Assembly: GCF_002895945.1 (NCBI RefSeq)
Contig: NZ_NPZB01000001.1
Coordinates: 139,501-203,500, forward strand
Source of the DNA: Solilutibacter silvestris
Lineage (GTDB): Bacteria; Pseudomonadota; Gammaproteobacteria; Xanthomonadales; Xanthomonadaceae
DNA: 64,000 nucleotides
Reading direction: 5' to 3'
Every line of letters begins with the position of its first letter. Position 1 is the first letter of the stretch. The notes below the pieces were generated by a model that had not been told where the DNA came from, ran no database searches, and saw nothing but the letters and a program-made list of their open reading frames with translations. Positions 20,133 to 34,525 of this stretch are shown here, in pieces. The position numbers and the translations under genes were made by a program.

Positions 20133-21263
20133 ATGGTCAACATCGATATGCCCGAACTGGCGGCACGGCTGGCGTTCCTTTGCGCCGGCGGCCGCCGTGC
20201 GCCACGTCGCGAGCTGCTGCAAAAACACCGCAGCGCCAGCGCGGCACTGGCTGCGGGTCCGCAGGCGTGGCGCGCCGCAGGGTTGATCGAGGACGTCTGC
20301 ATCCGCCTGCGCCGGGGCGCCGATCCCGAGGTCTGGCTGCGCACCGCCGAGTGGCTGCAGCGGCCCGGCAACCAGGTCATCGCCTGGCACGATCCCGACT
20401 ATCCCGCCGCATTGCGTACCGTCTCCAGCGCGCCACTGTTGCTGTTCGCCAGCGGCGATGCCACGTTGCTGCAGGATCCGGCGGTCGCGATCGTCGGCAC
20501 CCGTTCTGCCAGCGTCGGCGGCCGCGCGCTGGCGAACCAGTTCGCTCAGCGCCTCGCCAGCGCCGGACTGGCGGTGGTCAGCGGATTGGCCGCGGGCATC
20601 GATGGCGCCGCACACGAGGGCGCGCTGGAAGCCGCCGGCAGCACGATCGCGGTCCTCGGCAGCGGCCCGGACCTGTGCTATCCGGCCCAGCATCGCGACC
20701 TGCACGCACGTATCGCCGCCAAGGGCTTGCTCGTCAGCGAATATCCGCCCGGCACGCAGCCGCTGCGCGATCATTTCCCGGCACGCAACCGCATCATCGC
20801 CGGACTGGCGCTGGGTACCCTGGTGGTCGAGGCCGCCGCCCGCTCCGGCGCACTGATCACCGCGCAATTCGCCGTCGAAGCCGGCCGCGAGGTCTGGGCG
20901 ATCCCGGGATCGGTCCACAATCCGCAGGCACGCGGCTGCCACCGCTTGATCCGTGATGGTGCCCAACTGGTGGAGAGAGCGGAAGACGTCCTGTTGAGTC
21001 TCGCGCCGGCACTGGGTCGGGTGGTGGCACAGCCCGCGCGCCGCCCGGCATCGCGCGCGATCGCAGCGATCCCCTTGCCCGAGGATCTGGATAGCGACCA
21101 CAAGACCGTGTGGTCCGCCCTGGGCCATGACCCAATCCCTATGGATACGCTGGCGGATCGCACCGCATTGACGCCAGCCCGACTCTCATCCATTCTCCTG
21201 TCTATGGAGTTGCAGGGGAGGGTCAAGGTCACGCATGGCCGCTATCTCCGCACTCCCGGGTGA
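20133..21263 (+). CDS. dprA: DNA-processing protein A
   Basis: Loads RecA on incoming single-stranded DNA during natural transformation. The 376-residue protein has an N-terminal SAM-like region, then the Rossmann core at about residues 100-300 with VAIVGTRSASVGG, SGLAAGIDGAAHEGAL and FPARNRIIAGLA. The C-terminal winged helix (Z-DNA-binding-like) is at about 310-376. All core glycines and arginines that contact ssDNA are kept. It starts MVNIDMPELAARLAFL. Neighbours smg and topA follow in the same direction. Confidence 0.95.
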   Translation: MVNIDMPELAARLAFLCAGGRRAPRRELLQKHRSASAALAAGPQAWRAAGLIEDVCIRLRRGADPEVWLRTAEWLQRPGNQVIAWHDPDYPAALRTVSSAPLLLFASGDATLLQDPAVAIVGTRSASVGGRALANQFAQRLASAGLAVVSGLAAGIDGAAHEGALEAAGSTIAVLGSGPDLCYPAQHRDLHARIAAKGLLVSEYPPGTQPLRDHFPARNRIIAGLALGTLVVEAAARSGALITAQFAVEAGREVWAIPGSVHNPQARGCHRLIRDGAQLVERAEDVLLSLAPALGRVVAQPARRPASRAIAAIPLPEDLDSDHKTVWSALGHDPIPMDTLADRTALTPARLSSILLSMELQGRVKVTHGRYLRTPG

Positions 21264-21311
21264 GGCAATGCTTCCGACATCCACGCGCCCGCGGGCGCAG
21301 GCCGGGGATCG

Positions 21312-21785
21312 ATGAAAGAGAGCATTCTGGACGTCCTGCTGTATCTCTTCGAACACTGTTTCACCGATGACGCCGTGCCGCCGCAGGATCGCGACACGCT
21401 GCAGTCGACGCTGATTTCGGCGGGCTTCAGCCCGGCCGAAGCCAACCGTGCCTTCGATTGGCTGGACGGACTGGCCGAACGCCGGCCAAGTTTCAGCAAC
21501 CGCGGTCCATCGGGACCAACCCGGGTCTTCACCAATGGCGAGCTGGCCAAGCTCGACATCGAGGCGCGCGGCTTCCTGATCTATCTCGAACAGCATGGCG
21601 TGCTCGATGCCGACCAGCGCGAACTGGTGGTGGATCGCGCGATGGCGCTCGACCAGGACGAACTCGACCAGGACGACCTGAAATGGGTGGTGCTGATGGT
21701 CCTGTTCAACCAGCCGGGATCGGAAGCCGCCTACGCGTGGATGGAAACGCAAATGTTCGTGGACGATCCCGAACCGCTGCACTGA
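21312..21785 (+). CDS. smg: Smg family protein (DUF494)
   Basis: A small acidic protein of 157 residues in the Smg/DUF494 family, starting [17 protein letters not shown] and containing [12 protein letters not shown]. The function is unknown; it is regularly found between dprA and topA in gammaproteobacteria, as here. The stop codon overlaps the next start as TGATG. Confidence 0.93.
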   Translation: MKESILDVLLYLFEHCFTDDAVPPQDRDTLQSTLISAGFSPAEANRAFDWLDGLAERRPSFSNRGPSGPTRVFTNGELAKLDIEARGFLIYLEQHGVLDADQRELVVDRAMALDQDELDQDDLKWVVLMVLFNQPGSEAAYAWMETQMFVDDPEPLH

Positions 21786-22279
21786 TGTCCATCCCGCCGC
21801 CCCTGCCCCCGTCGTTGCCGGCGGCATCGCATCCGCGCACGACGGCGAAGCCGCCCAAAAGCAATGGCTGCCTGATCGCCTTCGCTGTGTGCGCCGCCCT
21901 GTGCATCCCGCTGGCCGGCATCCTCGCCGCGATCGCCCTGCCGGCGTATCAGCAATACGTGTTGAAGTCGAAGGTGATGGCGGCAATTAATGCCACGCGT
22001 CCAGTCCGGGAAGCGATCGACAATCGGCTCGCGCATACGGGCCAATGCCCGGGCAATGACGATTTCAAGGGCGCGCGCGACGTCGAGCGCATCGAAGTCG
22101 GGCAGCTCGCCGACGACGCAACGCGCTGCGTGCTCGCACTCCATCTCGGTGGCACCGGCAAGGACCAGCTCGATGGCAGGACCATCTGGATGGATCGCGC
22201 CAAGAATGGCGACGGCAAGTGGCATTGCCGCTCCGACATCGACAACCGTCACCTGCCGTCGGCTTGCCGCGAAGACTGA
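21785..22279 (+). CDS. Pilin-like membrane protein with atypical leader
   Basis: 164 residues. A proline-rich head (residues 1-25) ends in KPPKSNG, followed by one hydrophobic segment ending PLAGILAAIALPAYQQYVLK. The last part is a clear copy of the type IV pilin helix end. In a normal pilin the segment begins Gly-Phe-Thr-Leu-Ile-Glu; here it begins Gly-Cys-Leu-Ile-Ala-Phe, so Glu5 is missing. The C-terminal part has two Cys pairs, as in minor pilins. It is translationally coupled to smg (TGATG). It may be a minor pilin-like protein or a membrane protein that borrowed the pilin fold. Confidence 0.7.
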   Translation: MSIPPPLPPSLPAASHPRTTAKPPKSNGCLIAFAVCAALCIPLAGILAAIALPAYQQYVLKSKVMAAINATRPVREAIDNRLAHTGQCPGNDDFKGARDVERIEVGQLADDATRCVLALHLGGTGKDQLDGRTIWMDRAKNGDGKWHCRSDIDNRHLPSACRED

Positions 22280-22327
22280 GCTCGCGCAGACTTCGGCTTC
22301 GCGACCGCGCACCAACAGGGGAATCGA

Positions 22328-23293
22328 ATGACCGAGTGGTATTACGCCGACCGCCAGGGCCAGCAACGTGGCCCGGTGCAAACGCAGGAATTGCTGGCGC
22401 TGCGCAACGCAGGACAGATCGCCATGGACACACTGGTGTGGCGCAACGGCATGAGCGGCTGGCAGGCGTTTTCGACGGTGGCGAACGACATCGTTCCGCC
22501 GCAACCGGAAACCACGCCGCCGATGCAGGGCTCGTCGATGTACGAGATGGCGACGCCCGCGCCTGCACCCGCTGCACCCGCACCTGCCGCCGAAGCCAGC
22601 TACTCGATGTACGACGTCGCCAAGCCCGTGGTGCGCGACGATGCGAGCGACCCCTATGCCGCACCACGCACGCAGGTCGGCGACAACGCGGTGGTCGTGC
22701 GCGGTGGCCACGTCGTCGATGCCGGGTTCTGGAAACGCACGGCGGCCTACATGATCGACGGCCTCCTGCTCGGCATCGTCGGTTACGCCGTCCAGCTGCC
22801 GATCCTGCTCGGCGCAGGCCTCACCTCCGGATCGCTCGGGCGTGGCGGCTTCAGTGCCGGCATGGGCATCGCCCTGACCTTGGCCTACCTCCTCCCAATC
22901 GCCATCCAGATGATGTACTACGCTTGGTTCCACGCCTCGGAACACCAGGCGACGCTCGGCAAGCGCGCCATCGGCATCAAGGTCACCAACATGGAGGGTG
23001 GCCGCATCAGCTTCGCGCGCGGCATCGGGCGCTACTGGGCCTTCATGCTCAGCAGTTTCACCTTCGGCATCGGCTTCATCATGGCCGCCTTCACCGAGCG
23101 CAAGCAGGCCCTCCACGACATGATCGCCTCGACCTATGTGGTGGACAAATGGGCGTACACCGAGCATCCGGAGTGGCAGGACGAAACCCTGGGCACGCTG
23201 ACCAAAATCGTGCTGGGACTGGGGCTTGCCCTGTTCATGCTGGGCGCCCTCGCGATGTGTGCCGTCATTGGCGCCGCTCTCAGTCATCGCTGA
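22328..23293 (+). CDS. GYF_2 / RDD-family membrane protein
   Basis: A 321-residue protein. The N-terminal GYF_2-type domain (residues 1-50) reads WYYADRQGQQRGPVQTQELL with WRNGMSGWQAF. An Ala/Pro linker of about 50 residues follows, then an RDD domain with several membrane helices (WKRTAAYMIDGLLLGIVGYA, and the family block ATLGKRAIGIKVTNMEGGRI). One more membrane helix is at the C-terminus. RDD proteins have been linked to Na+/H+ exchange and membrane stress, but the role of this fusion is unknown. It starts at 22328 with GGGGAA upstream and precedes topA. Confidence 0.85.
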   Translation: MTEWYYADRQGQQRGPVQTQELLALRNAGQIAMDTLVWRNGMSGWQAFSTVANDIVPPQPETTPPMQGSSMYEMATPAPAPAAPAPAAEASYSMYDVAKPVVRDDASDPYAAPRTQVGDNAVVVRGGHVVDAGFWKRTAAYMIDGLLLGIVGYAVQLPILLGAGLTSGSLGRGGFSAGMGIALTLAYLLPIAIQMMYYAWFHASEHQATLGKRAIGIKVTNMEGGRISFARGIGRYWAFMLSSFTFGIGFIMAAFTERKQALHDMIASTYVVDKWAYTEHPEWQDETLGTLTKIVLGLGLALFMLGALAMCAVIGAALSHR

Positions 23294-23347
23294 GACAGCT
23301 TGACAGCCACCCCCATGGCATGATTCCACTATAAATAGCGGTTGATC

Positions 23348-23380
23348 CCAACGCCCGGGCCTCCATGTCCCGGGCGTTGG
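23348..23380 (+). terminator. 12-bp inverted repeat upstream of topA
   Basis: CCAACGCCCGGG and CCCGGGCGTTGG, with a 9-nt loop, form a perfect 12-bp stem between the RDD gene and topA; a T6 tract follows 14 nt later. It may terminate the upstream transcript or act in the topA leader. The T-run is too far for a standard terminator. Confidence 0.4.
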
Positions 23381-23432
23381 CGTCTCGCCCCTCATTTTTT
23401 GCCGGCCGTGCCGGCCCCGGAATCGCATCGTC

Positions 23433-25961
23433 ATGCCCAAGCACCTGCTCGTCGTCGAATCGCCCGCCAAGGCCAAGACGATCAACAAATACCTCGGCAA
23501 GGACTACATCGTCCTCGCCAGCTACGGCCATGTCCGCGACCTGGTTCCCAAGGAAGGCGCGGTCGATCCCGCCGATCACTTCCGCATGCGCTACGAGTTG
23601 ATCGAGAAGAACGAGAAGCATGTCGAGGCGATCGCCAAGGCCGCCAAGGGCGCCGACGACATCCTGCTCGCGACTGACCCGGATCGCGAAGGCGAGGCGA
23701 TCAGCTGGCACATCGCCAAGATCCTGGAAGAACGCGGCCTGCTGAAGGCGGTCGATCAGGCGCACCGCGTCGTCTTCACCGAAATCACCCCGCGTGCGAT
23801 CAAGGAAGCCATCGCGCGACCACGCAAGATCGAAATGGATCTGGTGGACGCCCAGCAGGCGCGCCGCGCCCTCGACTATCTGGTCGGCTTCAATCTGTCG
23901 CCGGTGCTGTGGCGCAAGGTACAGCGCGGACTGTCGGCCGGTCGCGTGCAGTCGCCGGCGCTGCGGATGATCGTCGAGCGCGAGGAAGAGATCGAGGCGT
24001 TCAAGGCACGCGAGTACTGGACCATCGAAGCCGAATGCGCGCATCCGTCGCAGGCATTCACCGCGCGGTTGGCCAAGCTGGATGGCAAGAAGTTCGAGCA
24101 GTTCACGATCACCGATGGCGACAGCGCCGAACAGGCGCGCGCGCGCATCGCCGAGGCCGCGCAGGGCCGGCTGCACGTCACCGACGTCGCCAGCAAGGAA
24201 CGCAAGCGCCGGCCATCGCCGCCATTCACCACTTCGACCTTGCAGCAGGAAGCCGCGCGCAAGCTCGGCTTCACCACCCGCAAGACCATGCAGGTGGCGC
24301 AGAAGTTGTATGAAGGCGTGGCCATCGGCGAGGAAGGCACGGTCGGCCTGATCAGCTACATGCGTACCGACTCGGTGAACCTGTCGCAGGACGCGCTGGG
24401 CGAAATCCGCGACGTGATCGCGCGCGATTTCGGCACTGCCTCCGTGCCGGATAAGCCGAATGCCTACACCACCAAATCGAAGAACGCGCAGGAAGCGCAC
24501 GAAGCGGTGCGCCCGACCTCGGCGTTGCGCACGCCGGCGCAGATCGCCCGCTTCCTCAGCGACGACGAACGCAAGCTCTACGACCTGGTGTGGAAGCGCG
24601 CGGTCGCCAGCCAGATGATCCCGGCCACGCTCAACACGGTGACGGTGGAGCTCGCCGCCGGCAGCCAGCACGCATTCCGTGCCAGTGGCACCACGGTGGT
24701 GGTGTCCGGCTTCCTCGCGGTTTACGAGGAAGGCAAGGACCAGAAGACCGCGGACGATGACGATGAAGGCCGCAAGCTGCCGCTGATGAAGACCGGCGAC
24801 AAGGTGCCGCTCGATCGCATCCACGCCGACCAGCATTTCACCCAGCCACCGCCGCGCTTCACCGAAGCCTCGCTGGTGAAGACGCTGGAGGAATACGGCA
24901 TCGGCCGGCCATCGACCTACTCCTCGATCATCCAGACGCTGCAATTCCGCAAGTACGTGGAGATGGAAGGTCGCGCTTTCCATCCCACCGACGTCGGCCG
25001 CGCGGTATCGAAATTCCTCAGCGCCCACTTCACCCGTTACGTCGATTACGACTTCACCGCGAAGATGGAAGACGAACTCGACGCCGTCAGCCGCGGCGAG
25101 GAGAACTGGGTTCCGCTGATGGAGAAGTTCTGGGGCCCGTTCAAGGAACTGGTGACGGAGAAAACGGAATCGGTCGACCGCACCGATGCCGGTAGCGCCC
25201 GTGAACTCGGCATCGATCCCGCCAGCGGCAAACCGATCAGCGCACGCATCGGCCGCTTCGGCCCGATGGTGCAGATCGGCACCGTCGAGGATGAGGAGAA
25301 GCCGAAATTCGCATCGCTGCAACCGGGCCAGAGCATCTATTCGATCTCGCTGGAGCAGGCGTTGAAGCTGTTCGACATGCCGCGCACGCTCGGCGAATCG
25401 AACGGTGAAACGGTGACGGTCGGCATCGGTCGCTTCGGTCCGTTCGCCAAGCGCGGTTCGGTCTACGCTTCGCTGAAGAAGGAAGACGATCCCTTCGCCA
25501 TCGATCTCGCCCGCGCGGTGTTCCTGATCGACGAGAAGGAAGAGATCGCGCGCAACCGCATCATCAAGGCATTCGAAGGCAGCGACATCCAGGTGTTGAA
25601 CGGTCGTTTCGGCCCGTACATCAGCGATGGCGCGATGAACGGCAAGATCCCCAAGGATCGCGAACCGGCGTCATTGACGCTGGAAGAAGTCACCCAGTTG
25701 ATGGCGGAAACCGGCAAGCCCGCGCGCAAGGGCTGGGGTCGCAAGACCGCGGCGAAGACCACGACGAAGAAGGTCGCGACCAAGAAAGCCACGACCAAGG
25801 CACCGGCGAAGAAAGCCGCAACGAAGTCGACTGCGAAGAAAGCGGCAACAAAAAAGACGGCAGCGAAGAAAGTCACAAAGAAAGCCAGTGCAAAGAAAGC
25901 CGCAACGAAGAAAGTCGTGGTGAAAAAGACCGTCGCATCGAGCGACGCGCCGCCGTTCTGA
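23433..25961 (+). CDS. topA: DNA topoisomerase I
   Basis: Relaxes negative supercoils by a type IA strand-passage mechanism. The 842-residue protein begins with the Toprim domain (HLLVVESPAKAKTINKYLG, with acidic metal site LATDPDREGEA). The catalytic Tyr309 is in GLISYMRTDSVNL. Three C-terminal repeats (GRFGPMVQIG, GRFGPFAKRG, GRFGPYISDG) follow. The Cys4 zinc ribbons of E. coli TopA are absent. Instead the last 75 residues are a Lys/Ala/Thr-rich basic tail built of KKATTK/KKAATK-like units, like histone H1 or AlgP tails. The ATG at 23433 gives the family start. Confidence 0.96.
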   Translation: MPKHLLVVESPAKAKTINKYLGKDYIVLASYGHVRDLVPKEGAVDPADHFRMRYELIEKNEKHVEAIAKAAKGADDILLATDPDREGEAISWHIAKILEERGLLKAVDQAHRVVFTEITPRAIKEAIARPRKIEMDLVDAQQARRALDYLVGFNLSPVLWRKVQRGLSAGRVQSPALRMIVEREEEIEAFKAREYWTIEAECAHPSQAFTARLAKLDGKKFEQFTITDGDSAEQARARIAEAAQGRLHVTDVASKERKRRPSPPFTTSTLQQEAARKLGFTTRKTMQVAQKLYEGVAIGEEGTVGLISYMRTDSVNLSQDALGEIRDVIARDFGTASVPDKPNAYTTKSKNAQEAHEAVRPTSALRTPAQIARFLSDDERKLYDLVWKRAVASQMIPATLNTVTVELAAGSQHAFRASGTTVVVSGFLAVYEEGKDQKTADDDDEGRKLPLMKTGDKVPLDRIHADQHFTQPPPRFTEASLVKTLEEYGIGRPSTYSSIIQTLQFRKYVEMEGRAFHPTDVGRAVSKFLSAHFTRYVDYDFTAKMEDELDAVSRGEENWVPLMEKFWGPFKELVTEKTESVDRTDAGSARELGIDPASGKPISARIGRFGPMVQIGTVEDEEKPKFASLQPGQSIYSISLEQALKLFDMPRTLGESNGETVTVGIGRFGPFAKRGSVYASLKKEDDPFAIDLARAVFLIDEKEEIARNRIIKAFEGSDIQVLNGRFGPYISDGAMNGKIPKDREPASLTLEEVTQLMAETGKPARKGWGRKTAAKTTTKKVATKKATTKAPAKKAATKSTAKKAATKKTAAKKVTKKASAKKAATKKVVVKKTVASSDAPPF

Positions 25962-26042
25962 TCGCCGCATGAATGCATCCATGGCGTTCGTAACGCGATC
26001 GGGTGCATCATCGAACCCCGATTCCGCCAACAGGAGTGAATG

Positions 26043-26462
26043 ATGAATACGCTGGACAAAGTCGTCTACACCGCACATGTGCATACCAGTGGCGGCGGCC
26101 GCGATGGCGGCGTCTCGCGCAGCGATGACGGCCATCTCGACGTCACCCACACGCCACCCGGCAAGGGCGGCGGCACCAATCCCGAACAACTGTTCGCAGC
26201 GGGTTATTCCGCGTGCTTCATCGGCGCGATGAAGGCGGTTGCGGCGCGCCAGCACATCACCTTGCCGGAGGATCTGTCGGTCGATGCCGAAGTCGATCTC
26301 GGCCCGGTCGGCCAGGCCTATGGCGTCGCCGTGCGCATGACCATCCATCTGCCCGGCATGGATCCCACCTCCGCGCAACAATTGATCGACGCCGCGCACC
26401 AGGTCTGTCCGTATTCCAACGCGACCCGCGGCAACATCCCGGTCACGCTGACGCTCGGCTGA
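26043..26462 (+). CDS. ohr: Organic hydroperoxide resistance protein (Ohr, OsmC family)
   Basis: A thiol peroxidase that reduces fatty-acid and other organic hydroperoxides. The 139-residue protein has both redox cysteines in Ohr-type surroundings: GYSACFIGAMK and HQVCPYSNATRGN, and the catalytic Arg near residue 20. The N-terminal YTAHVHTSGGGRDG is also Ohr-like rather than OsmC-like. The second of two tandem ATGs (26043) was chosen, 6 nt from AGGAG. The MarR-type regulator OhrR is not adjacent. Confidence 0.92.
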   Translation: MNTLDKVVYTAHVHTSGGGRDGGVSRSDDGHLDVTHTPPGKGGGTNPEQLFAAGYSACFIGAMKAVAARQHITLPEDLSVDAEVDLGPVGQAYGVAVRMTIHLPGMDPTSAQQLIDAAHQVCPYSNATRGNIPVTLTLG

Positions 26463-26485
26463 TACCCGACGGATCCTGCGCCATC

Positions 26486-27046
26486 GTGTCGCCGTCGAAT
26501 GCCGACGCAATCGCCGCAGCGATCCGAACAGGCGGCGTGATCGCCTATCCCACCGAAGGCGTGTGGGGATTGGGCTGTGATCCACGCAACGAGCAGGCGG
26601 TGCTGCGCCTGCTCGCGATCAAGCAGCGCCCGCTCGACAAGGGGTTGATCCTGATCGCCGCCGATGAAATGCAACTCTCGCCGTTCGTGTCGATGGCTGC
26701 GCTCGACGCAACGCAGCGCGCGCTGGTGCGCGCAAGCTGGCCCGGTGCAGCGACCTGGATCGTGCCGGCTTCGCCCTTCGCGCCGCGCTGGATCACCGGC
26801 GCGCATGACGGCATCGCCGTGCGAGTGTCGGCGCATCGCCCGGTGATGGCGTTGTGCAACGCATTCGGCGGCGCGCTTGTCTCCACCAGCGCCAACCTCG
26901 CGGGCGATCCCGCACCGCTGCATCGCGCCGAACTTGATCCGCGACTGGTTGCGCAGCTGAATGGCATTTTCGATGGCGAAACCGGCGGCCTGCTGCAGCC
27001 GACGCCGATCCGCGACGCGCGCAGCGGAGCCGTCCTGCGCGACTGA
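26486..27046 (+). CDS. tsaC: Threonylcarbamoyl-AMP synthase (YrdC/Sua5 family)
   Basis: Makes threonylcarbamoyl-AMP for the t6A37 modification of ANN-reading tRNAs. The 186-residue protein carries the YrdC core: GGVIAYPTEGVWGLGCD, KQRPLDKGLILIAA, WPGAATWIVP and ALVSTSANLAGDP. The length fits the short TsaC form without the Sua5 extension. GTG at 26486 is the only start that keeps the core and avoids deep overlap with ohr; a longer frame from 26213 only shadows ohr. The gap to ohr is 23 bp. Confidence 0.9.
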   Translation: MSPSNADAIAAAIRTGGVIAYPTEGVWGLGCDPRNEQAVLRLLAIKQRPLDKGLILIAADEMQLSPFVSMAALDATQRALVRASWPGAATWIVPASPFAPRWITGAHDGIAVRVSAHRPVMALCNAFGGALVSTSANLAGDPAPLHRAELDPRLVAQLNGIFDGETGGLLQPTPIRDARSGAVLRD

Positions 27047-27171
27047 AACACGGCAAGCCGTTTCGGCTGAAACCAACGATTGTCGCAGTGCACAAACTAT
27101 GGTCTAGTCGGGTGATGGAGGCGCTACGCTGAGTCGTCGTCGCCTCGCCACTTCGACACGACGAGCCCAGA

Positions 27172-33086
<5,915 letters not shown>

Positions 33087-33143
33087 ACTCGGCACACGCA
33101 CTCAACGCTTGTTGACGCCTGCCGAGGCGCGCAAGATGGCGTC

Positions 33144-33821
33144 ATGCGCGCGCTGCCCGCTATTGCCCTGTTGTTGCTGAGTGCATGTGCCTGCGCGCAG
33201 GCCGCGCAGAACGATGTCACCGTCTATCGCTGCACCGATGCCCGCGGACAGATCGAACTGCGCGACACGCCCTGCCTGCCCAGCCAGCACCAGCAGGAAC
33301 GCCAGATGTTGCGTCCGAAGGATCCACCGCGCAGCACGGCGACACCACTGGCGACACCCGCGCCGCGCGATACCGTACGCGAAGTCCATTACGTGTTGCG
33401 TCAACCACGGCCGCTGTACGAATGCAGCGCGCCCGATGGCAGCAGCTACACCAGCGAAAGCGCCGAAGGCAACGCGCGCTGGCAACCGGCATGGATCGCC
33501 GCACCACCGTGGGGCCTTGTACCGCCGATCGTGCCGCTCTCCGGCGGTGCAAGCGTGAGTTACCACGACCGCCACACCAGCATTCAAGTCGGGGGCGGGC
33601 GACAGATCAGGCCGGTGCATCCGGGCATCGCGTATGGCGGCGGCATGTGGGTGCACGACAGTTGTGCGCCAATGCCACAGGAACGCGCCTGCGCTGCGTT
33701 GACGCAACAGCGCGACGATCTGCGTCGTGGCAACGTATTGCGGCAGCCGAGCGAACAGGCGCGGCTGGATGCACAGGAATCCTCCGTCAACGCGAGGTTG
33801 CGCGACGAATGCGGCGGCTGA
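33144..33821 (+). CDS. DUF4124-like exported protein, paralogue 1
   Basis: 225 residues. The N-terminus is a signal peptide with a possible lipobox (LLLLSAC, Cys15), or a type I site after AQAAQ. A DUF4124-like module follows (VTVYRCTDARGQIELRDTPC), then QQERQMLRPKDPP, a Pro-rich linker, and a second cysteine module (LYECSAPDGSSYTSES). A C-terminal helical part has paired cysteines (SCAPMPQERACAALTQQRDDL). The function is unknown. It overlaps a paralogue as TGATG; the two share the layout YRC...C, Pro-linker, second YxC module and a Cys-rich helix. Confidence 0.78.
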   Translation: MRALPAIALLLLSACACAQAAQNDVTVYRCTDARGQIELRDTPCLPSQHQQERQMLRPKDPPRSTATPLATPAPRDTVREVHYVLRQPRPLYECSAPDGSSYTSESAEGNARWQPAWIAAPPWGLVPPIVPLSGGASVSYHDRHTSIQVGGGRQIRPVHPGIAYGGGMWVHDSCAPMPQERACAALTQQRDDLRRGNVLRQPSEQARLDAQESSVNARLRDECGG

Positions 33822-34504
33822 TGAAAACATCGGCGAGCGCCATCGCCATCTGCGTGTCGCTGATCGTCGCGGCAACTGCAATCGCTGGCCAGCCCGCTGC
33901 GAAACGCAAGGCGAAGACTGTCGCGAATGATCCCAACAGCACCGTGATCTATCGCTGCACCGCCGCCGACGGCATGCTCAGCATCCAGAGCGTGCCCTGC
34001 CCGCACGGACAGCATCAGGAACGCAGCGTGATCGCGCGACCGATCGATCCGGTCACGCCGCTGCCAACGTCGATCGCGACGACAAGCGATCCGGCCGCGT
34101 CGACTGCCGCTGCAGCACCGACGCAACCCGCTGCGGCTGCGCCATCTCCTGCAGTCGACGACACACCGTTGCCGCCGCCACCGCTGTATCGCTGCCACAC
34201 GCCTTCCGGCGGCAGCTACGTCAACGACACCGACTCGCCGCCGGAACGTTGTCGCGAAGTGCCGCTGGTGAACATCAGCGGTTCACAGAACGTGCCTGAA
34301 CACGATGGCCGCATGCAGTGCGAAATGGAGCACGACCGCTGCGAACGCATTGCCGACCAGGAACTGTGCGCGACCTGGCAGCAACGGCTGCGCGAGGCCA
34401 AGGCGATGCTGGAACTTGGCAACCCGGATCTGGTCGAACGAGCCACGACCCAGCGTGACCAGTCACAACGGGTGGTCGACCGCGCCTGTTTGACCCAGCA
34501 CTGA
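33821..34504 (+). CDS. DUF4124-like exported protein, paralogue 2
   Basis: 227 residues with an N-terminal signal peptide (SAIAICVSLIVAATAIAGQ), then STVIYRCTAADGMLSIQSVPC and HGQHQERSVIARPIDP, which mirror the same stretches of the preceding gene. An Ala/Thr/Pro linker, a second YRCHTPSGGSYVND module and a Cys-rich helical C-terminus follow. ATG 33821 overlaps the previous stop by one base; a start at 33809 is also in frame. Tandem duplication is the simplest origin. No catalytic motif is seen, so a structural or scaffold role in the envelope is more likely than an enzyme. Confidence 0.75.
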   Translation: MKTSASAIAICVSLIVAATAIAGQPAAKRKAKTVANDPNSTVIYRCTAADGMLSIQSVPCPHGQHQERSVIARPIDPVTPLPTSIATTSDPAASTAAAAPTQPAAAAPSPAVDDTPLPPPPLYRCHTPSGGSYVNDTDSPPERCREVPLVNISGSQNVPEHDGRMQCEMEHDRCERIADQELCATWQQRLREAKAMLELGNPDLVERATTQRDQSQRVVDRACLTQH

Positions 34505-34525
34505 AACTTTGATAGAAATCACAGA

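Noticed and set aside
23300-23335. TTGACA (23300) with TATAAA (23330) as the topA promoter
   Set aside because: The spacer is 24 bp, far from the required 16-19 bp, so the two hexamers cannot act as a pair.
25750-25930. Short tandem repeats looking like a repeat array
   Set aside because: They are in-frame codons of the Lys/Ala/Thr-rich TopA tail, not a CRISPR or minisatellite outside coding sequence.
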